DNA from: JABFSS01 sp964449445
GTDB taxonomy: Bacteria > Patescibacteriota > Gracilibacteria > Peribacterales > Peribacteraceae
Direction: 5' to 3'
NCBI GenBank assembly: GCA_964449445.1
Contig: CAYUZT010000003.1
Location: 62,001-126,000, forward strand
DNA length: 64,000 bases
Shown here piece after piece: positions 1 through 8,053 of this stretch. The translations under genes and the position numbers were made by a program. The notes under the pieces are model-generated. The model worked only from the letters and a program-made list of their open reading frames with translations. It made no database searches and was not told the origin of the DNA. Numbering within the stretch: the stretch's first letter is position 1; each line of letters opens with the position of its first letter.

Positions 1-1093
1 TCGCCACCACTTCGTCGGGATTCACGCCCTGGTGCGGTTCTTTCCCGAAGAGTTCTTTCACTTTGGCGACGACCGCGGGCATGCGCGTCATACCACCCAC
101 AAGCACGACTTCGTCGATCTCCTTCATGGAAATTTTCGCATCCATCAGCGCTGCCTGGCAGGGTTTGACTGTCTTCTCGATGAGAGCGGCGACGAGCGAT
201 TCCAGCTTCGCGCGGCTCATTTTGAGGTTTAAGTGCTTCGGTCCCGATGCATCAGCCGTAATGAACGGCAGGTTGATATCGGTCTCCGTGACCGACGAGA
301 GTTCGATCTTCGCCTTCTCCGCGGCTTCCTTCAGCCGTTGGACCGCGATCATGTCCTTACTCAGGTCCACGCCCTGATCTTTTTTGAATTCCTGCAGAAT
401 CCAGTCGATGATCACCTGATCGAAGTCGTCTCCTCCCAAGTGCGTGTCGCCGTTCGTGGATACCACTTCAAAAACGCCATCGCCAAGCTCGAGGACCGAC
501 ACGTCAAACGTACCGCCGCCAAGATCGTAGACGATGATTTTCTGGCTCTTCGTCTTATCGAGCCCGTACGCGAGCGCCGCGGCCGTCGGTTCGTTGATGA
601 TGCGCACGACTTCGAGCCCGGCGATCTGCCCTGCTTCCTTCGTCGCCTGGCGCTGACTGTCGTCAAAGTACGCGGGAACGGTGATCACGGCTTTCGTGAC
701 CGGAGACCCGAGGAATTTTTCGGCATCTGCTTTCAGCTTCTGGAGAACCTTTGCGCTCACTTCCTGCGGAAGCATCTCCTTACCGTCAATGACGATGACC
801 GCTCTCCCTTCTTTGCCTTCTTTCACCTCAAACGGCATCCGCTTGGCTTCTTCTTTCACTTCACTGTAGCGGCGGCCCATGAAGCGCTTGGCCGAGAACA
901 CGGTGTTCTTGGGATTTGTAACTGCCTGGCGCTTTGCGGCAACGCCCACCACAACTTCATCACTTTTGAAGCCCACGACGGATGGCGTTGTTCTGTTTCC
1001 TTCTGCATTGGCAATCACCGTGGGTTCACCGCCTTCAATGAAGGCCATACAGGAGTTCGTCGTGCCGAGATCAATTCCGATTATTTTAGACAT
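1..1093 (-). CDS. dnaK: Molecular chaperone DnaK (Hsp70), 5' part only
   Basis: Hsp70 chaperone that binds unfolded cytosolic polypeptides in an ATP-driven cycle with DnaJ and GrpE. The first 364 residues are in the window and cover almost the whole nucleotide-binding domain. The start reads MSKIIGIDLGTTNSC (phosphate-1 loop). VYDLGGGTFDVSVL follows as the phosphate-2 loop, and INEPTAAALAYG and VLVGGMTRMP are also present. The gene runs off the left edge, so the substrate-binding domain is not seen. The ATG at 1093 gives the canonical N-terminus. It is transcribed leftward from a near-consensus promoter overlapped by a CIRCE operator, so HrcA control is expected. No grpE or dnaJ is visible upstream. 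Confidence 0.97.
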   Translation of the reverse strand, partial: MSKIIGIDLGTTNSCMAFIEGGEPTVIANAEGNRTTPSVVGFKSDEVVVGVAAKRQAVTNPKNTVFSAKRFMGRRYSEVKEEAKRMPFEVKEGKEGRAVIVIDGKEMLPQEVSAKVLQKLKADAEKFLGSPVTKAVITVPAYFDDSQRQATKEAGQIAGLEVVRIINEPTAAALAYGLDKTKSQKIIVYDLGGGTFDVSVLELGDGVFEVVSTNGDTHLGGDDFDQVIIDWILQEFKKDQGVDLSKDMIAVQRLKEAAEKAKIELSSVTETDINLPFITADASGPKHLNLKMSRAKLESLVAALIEKTVKPCQAALMDAKISMKEIDEVVLVGGMTRMPAVVAKVKELFGKEPHQGVNPDEVVA

Positions 1094-1105
1094 AGCATGC
1101 GAAGG

Positions 1106-1132
1106 TTATCACTCAGTAATATAGAGTGCTAA
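1106..1132 (-). promoter_or_regulatory. CIRCE operator (HrcA-binding site) for dnaK
   Basis: On the minus strand the sequence is TTAGCACTC-N9-GAGTGATAA. It differs from the CIRCE consensus TTAGCACTC-N9-GAGTGCTAA at one position. It lies 12 bases upstream of the dnaK ATG and covers the -10 box. Its promoter-proximal half contains the TAG stop codon of the upstream gene (1129-1131). HrcA repression relieved by heat shock is the established role of this element. Confidence 0.95.
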
Positions 1133-1146
1133 ATTCCTGTCGTCAA
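1118..1146 (-). promoter_or_regulatory. Sigma70-type promoter of dnaK
   Basis: On the minus strand, TTGACG (1141-1146), a 17-base spacer and TATATT (1118-1123) match the housekeeping consensus in all but two positions. The -35 lies inside the 3' end of the upstream gene and the -10 lies inside the CIRCE element. The predicted transcript would start near 1111, giving a leader of about 18 bases. Confidence 0.8.
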
Positions 1147-1722
1147 CTCCTCCTCCTCCCGCCGCTCATCTTCTTGTATCCGTTGCGCTCTCAAGCACAT
1201 TCTGAGTAGCGTGTTTGCTTGCGAGGTGGCTTTATAGAGACCTCGCGAGTACGCATCATCGATGTCGAACTGTTTATGCAAACTGTTTCCCGTTTTTTCG
1301 ACGTACGGTATCTGCAGTTTTTTGGCGAAGAGAAGATGCGCGTAATCAAGAACTGATCCGAGCGGTGGTGGCGTTCGGCTTTTCTGCTGCAAGTGTTCAT
1401 ATGCGCGGACAAGAAGATGCTGGAGCAGAACAGCCGCCACGGCTTTCCGAAAGTGAACCTGCCCTTGCTTCACCGGTATTTTTTGAGAACGGCCCGCGCA
1501 GGTCAATAATTGCTGGCGGCGCTCCATGAGCGAATGCACAGTTGCATAATCCTGCATCTGCCAAGCATCATGGAGTCGTTGTTCGACAGAAACTCTCTTT
1601 TCTTCCAACTCCGGAAGAGTCGCGATTTGGTCGAGATTGTCTTGTGTGTATTCCATCAAGAAGTTATGCATATCACCGTACAGTTTTGTTTCATGCGCAG
1701 ATTCGAAAGCAAATGTAGGCAT
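1129..1722 (-). CDS. Hypothetical helical protein upstream of dnaK
   Basis: A 197-residue soluble protein that I do not recognise. It has no signal peptide or membrane segment. The composition is rich in Glu, Gln, Arg and Leu with long predicted helices, and the C-terminus is very acidic and basic (residues RIQEDERREEEEL). It could be an adaptor or coiled-coil protein. It is the gene immediately before dnaK on the same strand, and its last codon sits inside the CIRCE operator, so dnaK repression also covers its 3' end. It diverges from obg, whose ATG lies 50 bases from this gene's start. No catalytic motif is visible. Confidence 0.6.
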   Translation of the reverse strand: MPTFAFESAHETKLYGDMHNFLMEYTQDNLDQIATLPELEEKRVSVEQRLHDAWQMQDYATVHSLMERRQQLLTCAGRSQKIPVKQGQVHFRKAVAAVLLQHLLVRAYEHLQQKSRTPPPLGSVLDYAHLLFAKKLQIPYVEKTGNSLHKQFDIDDAYSRGLYKATSQANTLLRMCLRAQRIQEDERREEEELTTGI

Positions 1723-1772
1723 GGGAGTTGCCGAGAATATAGGCTAATGTTCTCGTACTTCCAAAGAATTTC

Positions 1773-3128
1773 ATGTTTCTCGATGAAGCTGCTATCGACG
1801 TTCGCGGCGGCCACGGAGGCCGTGGCTGCGTCAGTTTTCGACGGGAGAAGTACATTCCCATGGGCGGGCCCAATGGTGGCAATGGTGCCAGGGGTGGGGA
1901 CGTGTATCTGATTGCAGACGCCAATACCGATACGCTCAGTGATTTCGGCTCACGGAAGCGTTTCGAGGCACCGAAGGGCGGCTTTGGGCTGGGAAAGAAC
2001 TGTAACGGAAAAGACGGAGAAGATCTGCTCCTCAAGACGCCGCCGGGAACGGTGGTCTCTACCGTGATCACCGATGAGCAGGGCCAGGAGCATCTTCTGC
2101 CGCTCGGAGATCTGGAAACGCATGGCGATATGCTCCTGATCGCCAAAGGCGGTCGCGGCGGCTTTGGCAATGCGCACTTCAAGAGTTCCACGCGTCAGGC
2201 GCCGGACTTCGCGGAACTCGGCGAGCCGGGTGAGCAGGTGAAGCTAAAACTGGAACTCAAGCTCGTCGCTGATATCGGGATCATCGGGTATCCGAGCGTG
2301 GGGAAATCCACACTCATTTCCGTGATCAGCTCCGCGCGCCCCAAAATCGCCGATTACCCATTCACGACTCTCGTGCCGAATTTGGGCGTCGTCACTGTGG
2401 ATGATCGCAACTACGTCGTGTGCGATATCCCGGGCTTGATCGAAGGCGCGAGCGAAGGCAAGGGCCTGGGGCATGAATTCCTCCGTCACATCGAACGCTG
2501 CGGCGCGCTGCTCCATGTTCTGGATATCAGTCGCTCCTTGAAGGAGGGGGAGGAGCCGCATGCTGAGCAACTGATTGCTGATTATAAAGCGATCCGAAAA
2601 GAACTGATCGCCTACTCTCCTGCTCTCGGGAAAAAGCGTGAACTCGTCATCCTGAATAAAACAGATCTCGTCGGGCACGATGTATTGAATATCGAAAGAG
2701 CCCTTTCTAAAGCCAAAATTACTCTATTCATGAGCATCTCGTGTGCGACGATGAACGGAGTGGATGAACTGAAGAAAAAGCTGCTCGCAGTGGTTTTGGA
2801 GGAGCGAAAAAAGCGCGAAGAACCAGAGTCAGAGACTCCGGATGATCGCGAAGAACACCTCAAGCAGATTCCCATCCTTCGTCCGCATTTACGTTCCGAT
2901 CGCATGGGTGCATACAGGATTGAGAGGCGCAGCGACGGTTCCATTATCATCACCGGCAAGCGCATCGTGCAGTTTACCGTCATGACGAACTTTGAAAACG
3001 AAGGAGCTCTGCGTCGGTTCCTGGATGTGATCGATCGTATTGGACTGCTCAAAGCGCTGCGAAAACTGCGCGGGGAAGAAAATCTTCCGGTCTTCATCGG
3101 GAAGGTGCAAATAGATTCGTATTTATAA
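1773..3128 (+). CDS. obg: GTPase Obg/CgtA
   Basis: Essential ribosome-associated GTPase that acts in 50S maturation and stress signalling. The 451-residue protein has the glycine-rich Obg fold first (residues 1 to about 158, with repeated GGxGG and GARGGDV). Then comes the G domain with G1 GYPSVGKST near residue 171, G3 DIPGLIEGAS near 218 and G4 NKTD near 294, followed by an SCA-type G5. The C-terminal OCT domain (about 370-451) ends in VFIGKVQIDSYL. The length fits the long, OCT-containing Obg subfamily. The usual neighbours rplU and rpmA are not adjacent; rplU is 33 kb away. Confidence 0.97.
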   Translation: MFLDEAAIDVRGGHGGRGCVSFRREKYIPMGGPNGGNGARGGDVYLIADANTDTLSDFGSRKRFEAPKGGFGLGKNCNGKDGEDLLLKTPPGTVVSTVITDEQGQEHLLPLGDLETHGDMLLIAKGGRGGFGNAHFKSSTRQAPDFAELGEPGEQVKLKLELKLVADIGIIGYPSVGKSTLISVISSARPKIADYPFTTLVPNLGVVTVDDRNYVVCDIPGLIEGASEGKGLGHEFLRHIERCGALLHVLDISRSLKEGEEPHAEQLIADYKAIRKELIAYSPALGKKRELVILNKTDLVGHDVLNIERALSKAKITLFMSISCATMNGVDELKKKLLAVVLEERKKREEPESETPDDREEHLKQIPILRPHLRSDRMGAYRIERRSDGSIIITGKRIVQFTVMTNFENEGALRRFLDVIDRIGLLKALRKLRGEENLPVFIGKVQIDSYL

Positions 3129-3131
3129 AAA

Positions 3132-3208
3132 GTGAAAGGAGCGGGCTCCTGAGCTTGCCGAAGGACTGGCCGCGGAATGACGCAGGCAAGAATGCCTGCT
3201 CCCTTTAC
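3132..3208. repeat. Inverted repeat between convergent obg and TPR gene
   Basis: The 15-base arms GTGAAAGGAGCGGGC (3132-3146) and GCCTGCTCCCTTTAC (3194-3208) are complementary at about 12 of 15 positions. They lie between the two convergent stop codons. The structure could terminate transcription from both sides, although there is no clean U-tract. The interior looks like intergenic repeat DNA. Confidence 0.5.
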
Positions 3209-3211
3209 GGT

Positions 3212-4984
3212 TCACTTATGACTGGCTCTTGTTCGTGCAAGCCCAGCAAGTGCATCGGGATCATTGGGGTGTAGCTCCAATGAGCGCTCATACATCATTG
3301 CTGCCTCTTCCATCTTCCCCGTCTGTTCATAGATCACCGCGAGATTGTAGTAGGCTTCTGTGAAAAGCGGATTGAATGCAATCAGTTGCTCGAATATCTG
3401 TGCAGCTTTCTCCCACTGTTCCAGTTGAAGGTACGTCGCTCCCAGGTTATTGAGCGCATTGGTGTACCGGGGATTTGTTTCCAATGCCTTCCGGTACAAT
3501 TCCACCGCTTCTTCCAGTCGGCCTTCGCGGTAGGAGATATTCCCCAGCTCATACGAGGCCTCAACGGTCTTCGGATCAAGCTCCAGAGCTTTGCGGTAAT
3601 CGGCAACGGCAAGGGCAGATTTCCCCTGCCGGGCATAGGTGAGGCCGCGGTTGACCAGTGTTGTCGGCCACAGCCGCTGCTCAAGCAATGTATTGAATTC
3701 ATTCAGTGCCTCGTCATATTTCTGTTGATACAGGTATACCATGCCCAGATTATTCCGCGCTGCGAGTGAATGCGGAGAGACCGTCAACGCGTGACGGTAG
3801 AGCGTCTCGCTATCGCGCCAGGTTGCTGCTTGCGACACGGTTAGAAGAGAAGCGCCAGCAAGGAGCCCGATGAGGACTGCAAGAATCACGGATCTGTTCA
3901 CCAGACGTCGGTCCAGGAGGGCATGGATAGAAGCAGCCAGCAGGCACAGGAGGCCGATCATCGGAATGTAGGCATAGCGATCCGACGCAATAAAGATCTC
4001 GTTCCCCTTTGCGAAGTTGATAAAGGTGGGTGCGAGGGTCAGGACGAAGAAGGCCAGAGCGAAGGCAATCTTTCGTGTCCGACGCACACTCATCAGAGCG
4101 AGAGCGCAAAGCAGGAGGACAGCAAGGACAGGCAGGAAGAAATCAGCAGAGGAGAGAGTGATTGGACCGGAGTACGGATACAGAGCACTCAAATTGAACG
4201 GCACGAAGAACGATGTGAAGGTGAACCACGTGCTCTTGAATGCCATCAACATCTTCTGCCCCAGCGACGTCACAACAAGCGCGTTGGTTTTTCCGAAGAG
4301 CGCGACGATGCCGAAGATCACTGCAGTCAGGAAGTACGGCCATTTTTCTTTGAGCATTCGTATGCTCAGTCCCCTCCCCTCTCGCCAATCGATCAGTAGA
4401 AGGACCACCGGCAGCGTGATGACGACCACTTTGGACAGCAGTCCGAGAACGAAGAGTCCGATGCTCAACCAGTACACAGATTTCTTCTCCTCCGCTCGAT
4501 AATGCATGTAGGCGAGCAGTGAGGAGAGAAAGAAGAACGTCGCAAGCACATCTTTGCGCGCAGCCGCCCACGCGACAGCTTCGGTATTGAGGGGATGGAC
4601 CAGGAACAGAAGACCGAGAGCTACCGCAATGATCCCATTACGAAAGAGCATCCACAGAAGTGCTGCAACGAGGAGAGCATTGAGTGTGTGCCAGAACAAG
4701 CTCTGGGCGTGGTACACCGTCGGTTCTATCCCGCCGATCTGGTAGTCGATTTGGTACGTGAGGAACGTGAGCGGATCGTAGAGTTCCGGATCATACGTCG
4801 TGAAGATGTGCTTGATCGTCTGCGGCGTGATGCGCGTGATGATGGGGTTTTCGTAAATCAGGTAATTGTCATCCAGACTCACGAAACGATTCTGCAATGA
4901 CCCTCCGTAGACGAGCAGCGCGCAGGCGAGGTAGAGCGCGCTGCAGAGGAGCAGGGTTTTCTTCTCTGGAAGGAAGGACGACAT
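3212..4984 (-). CDS. GT-C-type multi-pass membrane protein with C-terminal TPRs (TMTC-like)
   Basis: 590-residue integral membrane protein. The first loop carries the acidic pair SLDDNYLIYENP near residues 36-47, the hallmark position of GT-C glycosyltransferases such as PMT and TMTC. About ten transmembrane helices follow to roughly residue 375. The C-terminal 200 residues hold five to six tetratricopeptide repeats (AARNNLGMVYLYQ, ALNNLGATYLQ, AYYNLAVIYEQ and similar). This layout matches the TMTC family of lipid-linked-sugar-dependent O-mannosyltransferases, so protein glycosylation on the outer face of the membrane is likely but unproven. It abuts the upstream Cys-rich secreted protein (stop and start adjacent at 4985/4984), suggesting co-transcription. 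A clear paralogue lies at 45351-47111. Confidence 0.75.
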   Translation of the reverse strand: MSSFLPEKKTLLLCSALYLACALLVYGGSLQNRFVSLDDNYLIYENPIITRITPQTIKHIFTTYDPELYDPLTFLTYQIDYQIGGIEPTVYHAQSLFWHTLNALLVAALLWMLFRNGIIAVALGLLFLVHPLNTEAVAWAAARKDVLATFFFLSSLLAYMHYRAEEKKSVYWLSIGLFVLGLLSKVVVITLPVVLLLIDWREGRGLSIRMLKEKWPYFLTAVIFGIVALFGKTNALVVTSLGQKMLMAFKSTWFTFTSFFVPFNLSALYPYSGPITLSSADFFLPVLAVLLLCALALMSVRRTRKIAFALAFFVLTLAPTFINFAKGNEIFIASDRYAYIPMIGLLCLLAASIHALLDRRLVNRSVILAVLIGLLAGASLLTVSQAATWRDSETLYRHALTVSPHSLAARNNLGMVYLYQQKYDEALNEFNTLLEQRLWPTTLVNRGLTYARQGKSALAVADYRKALELDPKTVEASYELGNISYREGRLEEAVELYRKALETNPRYTNALNNLGATYLQLEQWEKAAQIFEQLIAFNPLFTEAYYNLAVIYEQTGKMEEAAMMYERSLELHPNDPDALAGLARTRASHK

Positions 4985-6064
4985 TTACTTTCGGCAATTA
5001 TCTATTCGCGTCGTCGGATCGATGCAGGAGCACTTGTAGACCTGGCCTGGGACAACGCCCAGGCACATACCGCTTTGGCATTGCCCACCATGATTGCAGA
5101 GCGTGCCTGCAGGACGGTTGGTAGAAGCCAGGGACGACGATGCGCCTTTGCAGCTGAGGACCTCGTAGCGGAAGGGATCACACGAGCAGCGGTACTCGCT
5201 GCCGTAGGGCGGACCGATACCAATGCAGTTACCCGTAGTACATTCGCCGCCATGCTTGCAGAGTGCTCCGGGAAGATTGGGGCCATAGGGTGCCGGAGGA
5301 TTGCTCATACTGCAGGAACCCGACTTCACGCCGCCGAAGGCGCACTGCGTGAACATGTTCGCGCCCTGTGCGGAACACGGCAGCGAGCACACCACTCTGC
5401 CTGTTTCCTCACAGATACTTGCCTTCGCCCAGATCGACTGCATTGCACGAATACAGTACCGATCGCCTGCCTTGTACAGAGCGCAGCTAACACGCTTGAG
5501 CGGCTTCTGCTGGAACGTGCAGGTGACCTCGGTGGACCTGGCGCTCGATTGGCTGCGTGTACTGCTGCGGTTATTGCGACCGGGAATCGGAGCCGGACCG
5601 GCGCTCTTGGAACCGCCTGCTGTCGGTGCTTCGCAAAAGACGTACATTTCCCGGAAGTGCTGGCCGATCGTGTTGCTGCATTTCTCTGCTTCATTCATGT
5701 TACAGTTTGGACACACTTGGCATGTATTTTTGACCTTCGCACACGCGAGACCCTGCTGAGGCGCGCCATCACAGTAGAAACCTGCCCTGCTGCCGTTGAC
5801 GCTGATCAGCTCCTTTGCTGTCGGATGAAACAGCTTGCAGATATTGTTCGTATTGACCGACTTGTATCCCACACATTTCTTCCCCATGCTCTTGCAGACT
5901 TCATCGCCGCTATCGAGGGCAGGATTGTTCCCATCGACCTTGTAGTACGTGTTCCCATTGAACTGCACCGTGGGCACCGCAGCGAAGCTCGTGGGGCCGA
6001 ACAGGAACACGCCAAGCAGAACAATCGAGCTCGAGAGAAGAGCTGCCTGAAGAGAGCGGGGCAT
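4985..6064 (-). CDS. Secreted cysteine-rich protein with two EGF-like C-terminal repeats
   Basis: 359 residues with a typical signal peptide (residues 1 to about 28, ending SFAA). The mature part has around 30 cysteines. The N-terminal half contains CxxC pairs (CQVCPNC) and a central segment is Arg/Ser rich (RNNRSSTRSQSSARS). The C-terminal 95 residues hold two tandem units of about 40 residues, each with the pattern LCxHGGxCxxGxCxG followed by YxCSCxxxxR. This resembles EGF-like or dickkopf-type disulfide modules. An extracellular, disulfide-bonded surface or adhesion role is plausible. The gene directly precedes the TMTC-like membrane protein and its product could be that enzyme's substrate, which is inference. 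A pyrimidine-rich tract precedes the ATG. Confidence 0.65.
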   Translation of the reverse strand: MPRSLQAALLSSSIVLLGVFLFGPTSFAAVPTVQFNGNTYYKVDGNNPALDSGDEVCKSMGKKCVGYKSVNTNNICKLFHPTAKELISVNGSRAGFYCDGAPQQGLACAKVKNTCQVCPNCNMNEAEKCSNTIGQHFREMYVFCEAPTAGGSKSAGPAPIPGRNNRSSTRSQSSARSTEVTCTFQQKPLKRVSCALYKAGDRYCIRAMQSIWAKASICEETGRVVCSLPCSAQGANMFTQCAFGGVKSGSCSMSNPPAPYGPNLPGALCKHGGECTTGNCIGIGPPYGSEYRCSCDPFRYEVLSCKGASSSLASTNRPAGTLCNHGGQCQSGMCLGVVPGQVYKCSCIDPTTRIDNCRK

Positions 6065-6236
6065 AAGAGGGAGAATGGGAATTACAGCGATGCTACCCTT
6101 CCTTTCGCGATGTGCAACTGGGGAGTGGAGCGAGAAATACGGAAAGGCTCTTGTACAAGAGAAAAATAAGGCAAACTACTTGGCGGAAAGGTTCAAGAAA
6201 CGATGAAGCTTCGAGAGACTGGATAGGCCAACATCA

Positions 6237-6950
6237 TTAGTTTGTACTACAACAGACGGCGTAAGCAGTCGGCGGTTCCACAAACTTTGGATCACCAATT
6301 ATGGAGCTGTTGGCATAACACTGCCAACCAATTGAAGTACCGTCTGGAGAGATTACAGAGTTCTGAGAGAAGGCCTGTGGATTTCGAACGTTGAAGGTAA
6401 AGGTTCCTGTTCCTGTGCTATATGTGACAGAATAATTAGGTCTATAGAAACATCCTCCACCTGTAGCCACCTCTCCTGACTGACAGAGTACTGTCGTAGT
6501 ACATGCAGCCTGCCTGTCGGCAAAAGCGTCGTGGCTATTAAAACAGTCCGCATAGGAAACATTATCTTCCTTGAGCTTTCGAACAATGCAATTCGTAAGA
6601 CCAGCAGGTCCTTGGGGACCCACAGCTCCTGTACCTCCTTTTGGACCAAGCAACCCCTGGTCTCCCTTCGGCCCCTGTAGACCTACCGCTCCCGTTCCGC
6701 CGCGTGGACCCGCTGGACCTTGTGGCCCTGGAATTCCAGGTTGCTCTTCCAACACGTCAATACGAGTGACAAGAGCATCCAGACGTTCCCTGAGATCGCA
6801 GACGAATGCTATGATGCTAAATTGCCGTGGCCTTGTGCAGTTCTGCTGAAAGAACTTTTCAGCTTCGGGAGCGTAGTGACTCGCTATAGCAACATTCCCG
6901 ATAAGGAACGTACCAAGTACAGCCCCGATGAGGAGTTTCCGCGTACCCAC
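6237..6950 (-). CDS. Exported protein with a collagen-like Gly-X-Y segment
   Basis: 237 residues. The N-terminus (MGTRKLLIGAVLGTFLIG) is a signal peptide or membrane anchor. Residues of about 25-65 form a short helical region. A collagen-like stretch of about 15 Gly-X-Y triplets follows (GPQGPAGPRGG, GPKGDQG, GPKGG), and then a Cys-containing C-terminal globular domain of about 120 residues. This is the usual anchor, collagen stalk and head arrangement of bacterial surface collagens. Codon use is more AT-rich than in the flanking housekeeping genes. Ligand and function are unknown. Confidence 0.75.
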   Translation of the reverse strand: MGTRKLLIGAVLGTFLIGNVAIASHYAPEAEKFFQQNCTRPRQFSIIAFVCDLRERLDALVTRIDVLEEQPGIPGPQGPAGPRGGTGAVGLQGPKGDQGLLGPKGGTGAVGPQGPAGLTNCIVRKLKEDNVSYADCFNSHDAFADRQAACTTTVLCQSGEVATGGGCFYRPNYSVTYSTGTGTFTFNVRNPQAFSQNSVISPDGTSIGWQCYANSSIIGDPKFVEPPTAYAVCCSTN

Positions 6951-6997
6951 GGGGCAATGGTCGGCTCATGCTTTGTTTGTGTCAATACGGTTTTCCA

Positions 6998-7414
6998 TCA
7001 GCTAGCTTCCAATTTCATAACATGGCGCTTCCCGAAAAATGACGCGTCCAACCTATCCAGAAATCCTCTGTGTCCAAGCAAAACAGTTACTTCAGGCTCA
7101 ACGAATTTCACATGAGTTTCCCACGAATGGGGTCTGAATCCTGTGTGATCGATGTTGAGTTCAAGTGGATATCTTGATGAGTATGACTTGAAGGTACTGC
7201 CACAAGCGCAGCTCAATTCTGTGACACTTTCAAAATCTGGCTCTGCCCCCAATGCTTCGGCGATGCTTAAAGGAAGAAGTATAAAATCCGAGCCAGTATC
7301 GACGATTGCAGATTCGTAGGGGAATGACTTCGATTTGAATTTGAATGTGAGGTTAATGCACGGATGGTAGAAAGTGCCTTCTCGGTTACGATAGATGGAA
7401 TAATTAAATTCCAT
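6998..7414 (-). CDS. Retropepsin-like aspartic protease, single domain
   Basis: 138 residues, about the size of one retroviral-type protease monomer. The catalytic motif is AIVDTGSDFILLP, with Asp39-Thr40-Gly41. The second conserved element near residues 112-125 is VLLGHRGFLDRLDASF, the usual hydrophobic-hydrophobic-Gly turn before the C-terminal helix. Such proteins dimerise to build one active site. There is no signal peptide, so it should be cytosolic. The start overlaps the end of the upstream DUF5678-like gene by 11 bases, pointing to translational coupling. Substrate unknown. Confidence 0.75.
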   Translation of the reverse strand: MEFNYSIYRNREGTFYHPCINLTFKFKSKSFPYESAIVDTGSDFILLPLSIAEALGAEPDFESVTELSCACGSTFKSYSSRYPLELNIDHTGFRPHSWETHVKFVEPEVTVLLGHRGFLDRLDASFFGKRHVMKLEAS

Positions 7415-7583
7415 AATAGCAGCCTGCTAGACAGCCTTTTGGCACCAGAGAGTAACGCACTCCAGATTGATCGTTTCGCTTACTTGTTCTTTGCATAAGA
7501 GCTTTGAGGCTCCTGCCCGAATCCACAACTTTTTCCCCCTTCGTGGCTACCCACTTGCCTGCATGTTTCAATTCAAAACGCAT
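7404..7583 (-). CDS. Small DUF5678-like protein coupled to the retropepsin-like gene
   Basis: 59-residue reading frame from ATG at 7583 to TAA at 7404. It contains GKWVATKGEKVVDSGRSLK, then a helix (ALMQRTSK), then VRYSLVPKG. This is the pattern of the DUF5678 family (a GKWVA-type strand followed by a VVASG-type strand and a VPK turn). The C-terminus CLAGCYYGI is unusual, with two cysteines. It overlaps the protease start by 11 bases, so the two are likely made together. Small proteins of this family have been seen near single-domain aspartic proteases; I recall this and could not check it. Confidence 0.6.
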   Translation of the reverse strand: MRFELKHAGKWVATKGEKVVDSGRSLKALMQRTSKRNDQSGVRYSLVPKGCLAGCYYGI

Positions 7584-7675
7584 AACGACAATGTACTATC
7601 TACTGCCCTTTTGTGTCTACACGAAAATCCTCCTGAATCAAGTAAGAAGCACTGTTTATGGCTTCTATAAGCCAA

Positions 7676-7693
7676 TGGTGGAGCTGAGGGGAC
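7676..7693. repeat. 18-bp copy of the tRNA-Ala 3' end (candidate att site, distal)
   Basis: TGGTGGAGCTGAGGGGAC is identical and in the same orientation to 12879-12896, the CCA end, acceptor 3' strand and T-stem 3' strand of tRNA-Ala(CGC). Outside this block the sequence diverges (CCGG instead of TTAA). A partial tRNA 3' end away from an intact tRNA gene is the standard footprint of site-specific integration. The 5.2 kb between the two copies would be the integrated segment. Confidence 0.6.
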
Positions 7694-7742
7694 CCGGCTC
7701 CGCTGTGCTTCGCCGAGGTCCTTCGCAGATTTCTGGAGTGAT

Positions 7743-7916
7743 ATGGTTGTGGAAATTATTGGTGGAGCTGCACGAACCAATCTCGAACTCAAAACTCGCC
7801 CGAGAGTCGATGTGCTGACTCTATCAGAAAATCTCTTATTGCTCAGGAATTCTCTGGATTTCGTCAAAAATATTCTCAAGAGTCCTCAAGCGATGGAATG
7901 TACTCTTACGCTATGA
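7743..7916 (+). pseudogene. Recombinase-like C-terminal remnant A, reading through a tRNA-like att sequence
   Basis: Open frame from ATG 7743 to TGA 7914-7916. It begins in sequence upstream of a degenerate tRNA-Ala 3' end (TGGTGGAGCTG at 7760-7770), crosses it as GGA, and ends with LRNSLDFVKNILKSP then QAMECTLTL. The same C-terminus, including the stop, occurs at 10122-10280 with mostly synonymous changes, so a protein-coding history is likely. No catalytic domain of a serine or tyrosine recombinase is present. The recombinase assignment rests only on the tRNA-end context. The surrounding stretch 7584-8053 holds no intact gene. Confidence 0.45.
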
Positions 7917-7975
7917 ATTGCTGCATGCTGTCAATGAGCTGTGGGGAACGATTGGGAACTTTTAACTCCTCAAAC
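7760..7975 (+). repeat. Dispersed repeat copy A
   Basis: About 215 bases similar to 10124-10330 (roughly 75-80% by eye). Shared blocks are TGGTGGAGCTG, then AATCTCGAACTC/AATTTCGAACTC, then GCGATGGAATGTACTCTTAC, then GTCAATGAGCTGTGGGGAACG. Each copy contains two T-arm-like segments, the second starting at the GAGCTG block. It lies between the distal att copy and the membrane-protein genes. Confidence 0.6.
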
Positions 7976-8053
7976 TGCCTGCAAAGTGGAAGGAACGAGA
8001 GTCAGGCTTTTGGAAACGGCTGAGGACAGCTCTGTTCAAGGAAAAGGTCTTTT

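Noticed and set aside
233..1132. 299-residue frame opposite dnaK
   Set aside because: Antisense shadow of the conserved ATPase domain of dnaK, rich in Arg/His/Phe from codon complement.
5075..6169. 364-residue frame opposite the Cys-rich secreted gene
   Set aside because: Shadow frame; composition is the complement of the secreted protein, which has a clear signal peptide and ordered Cys repeats.
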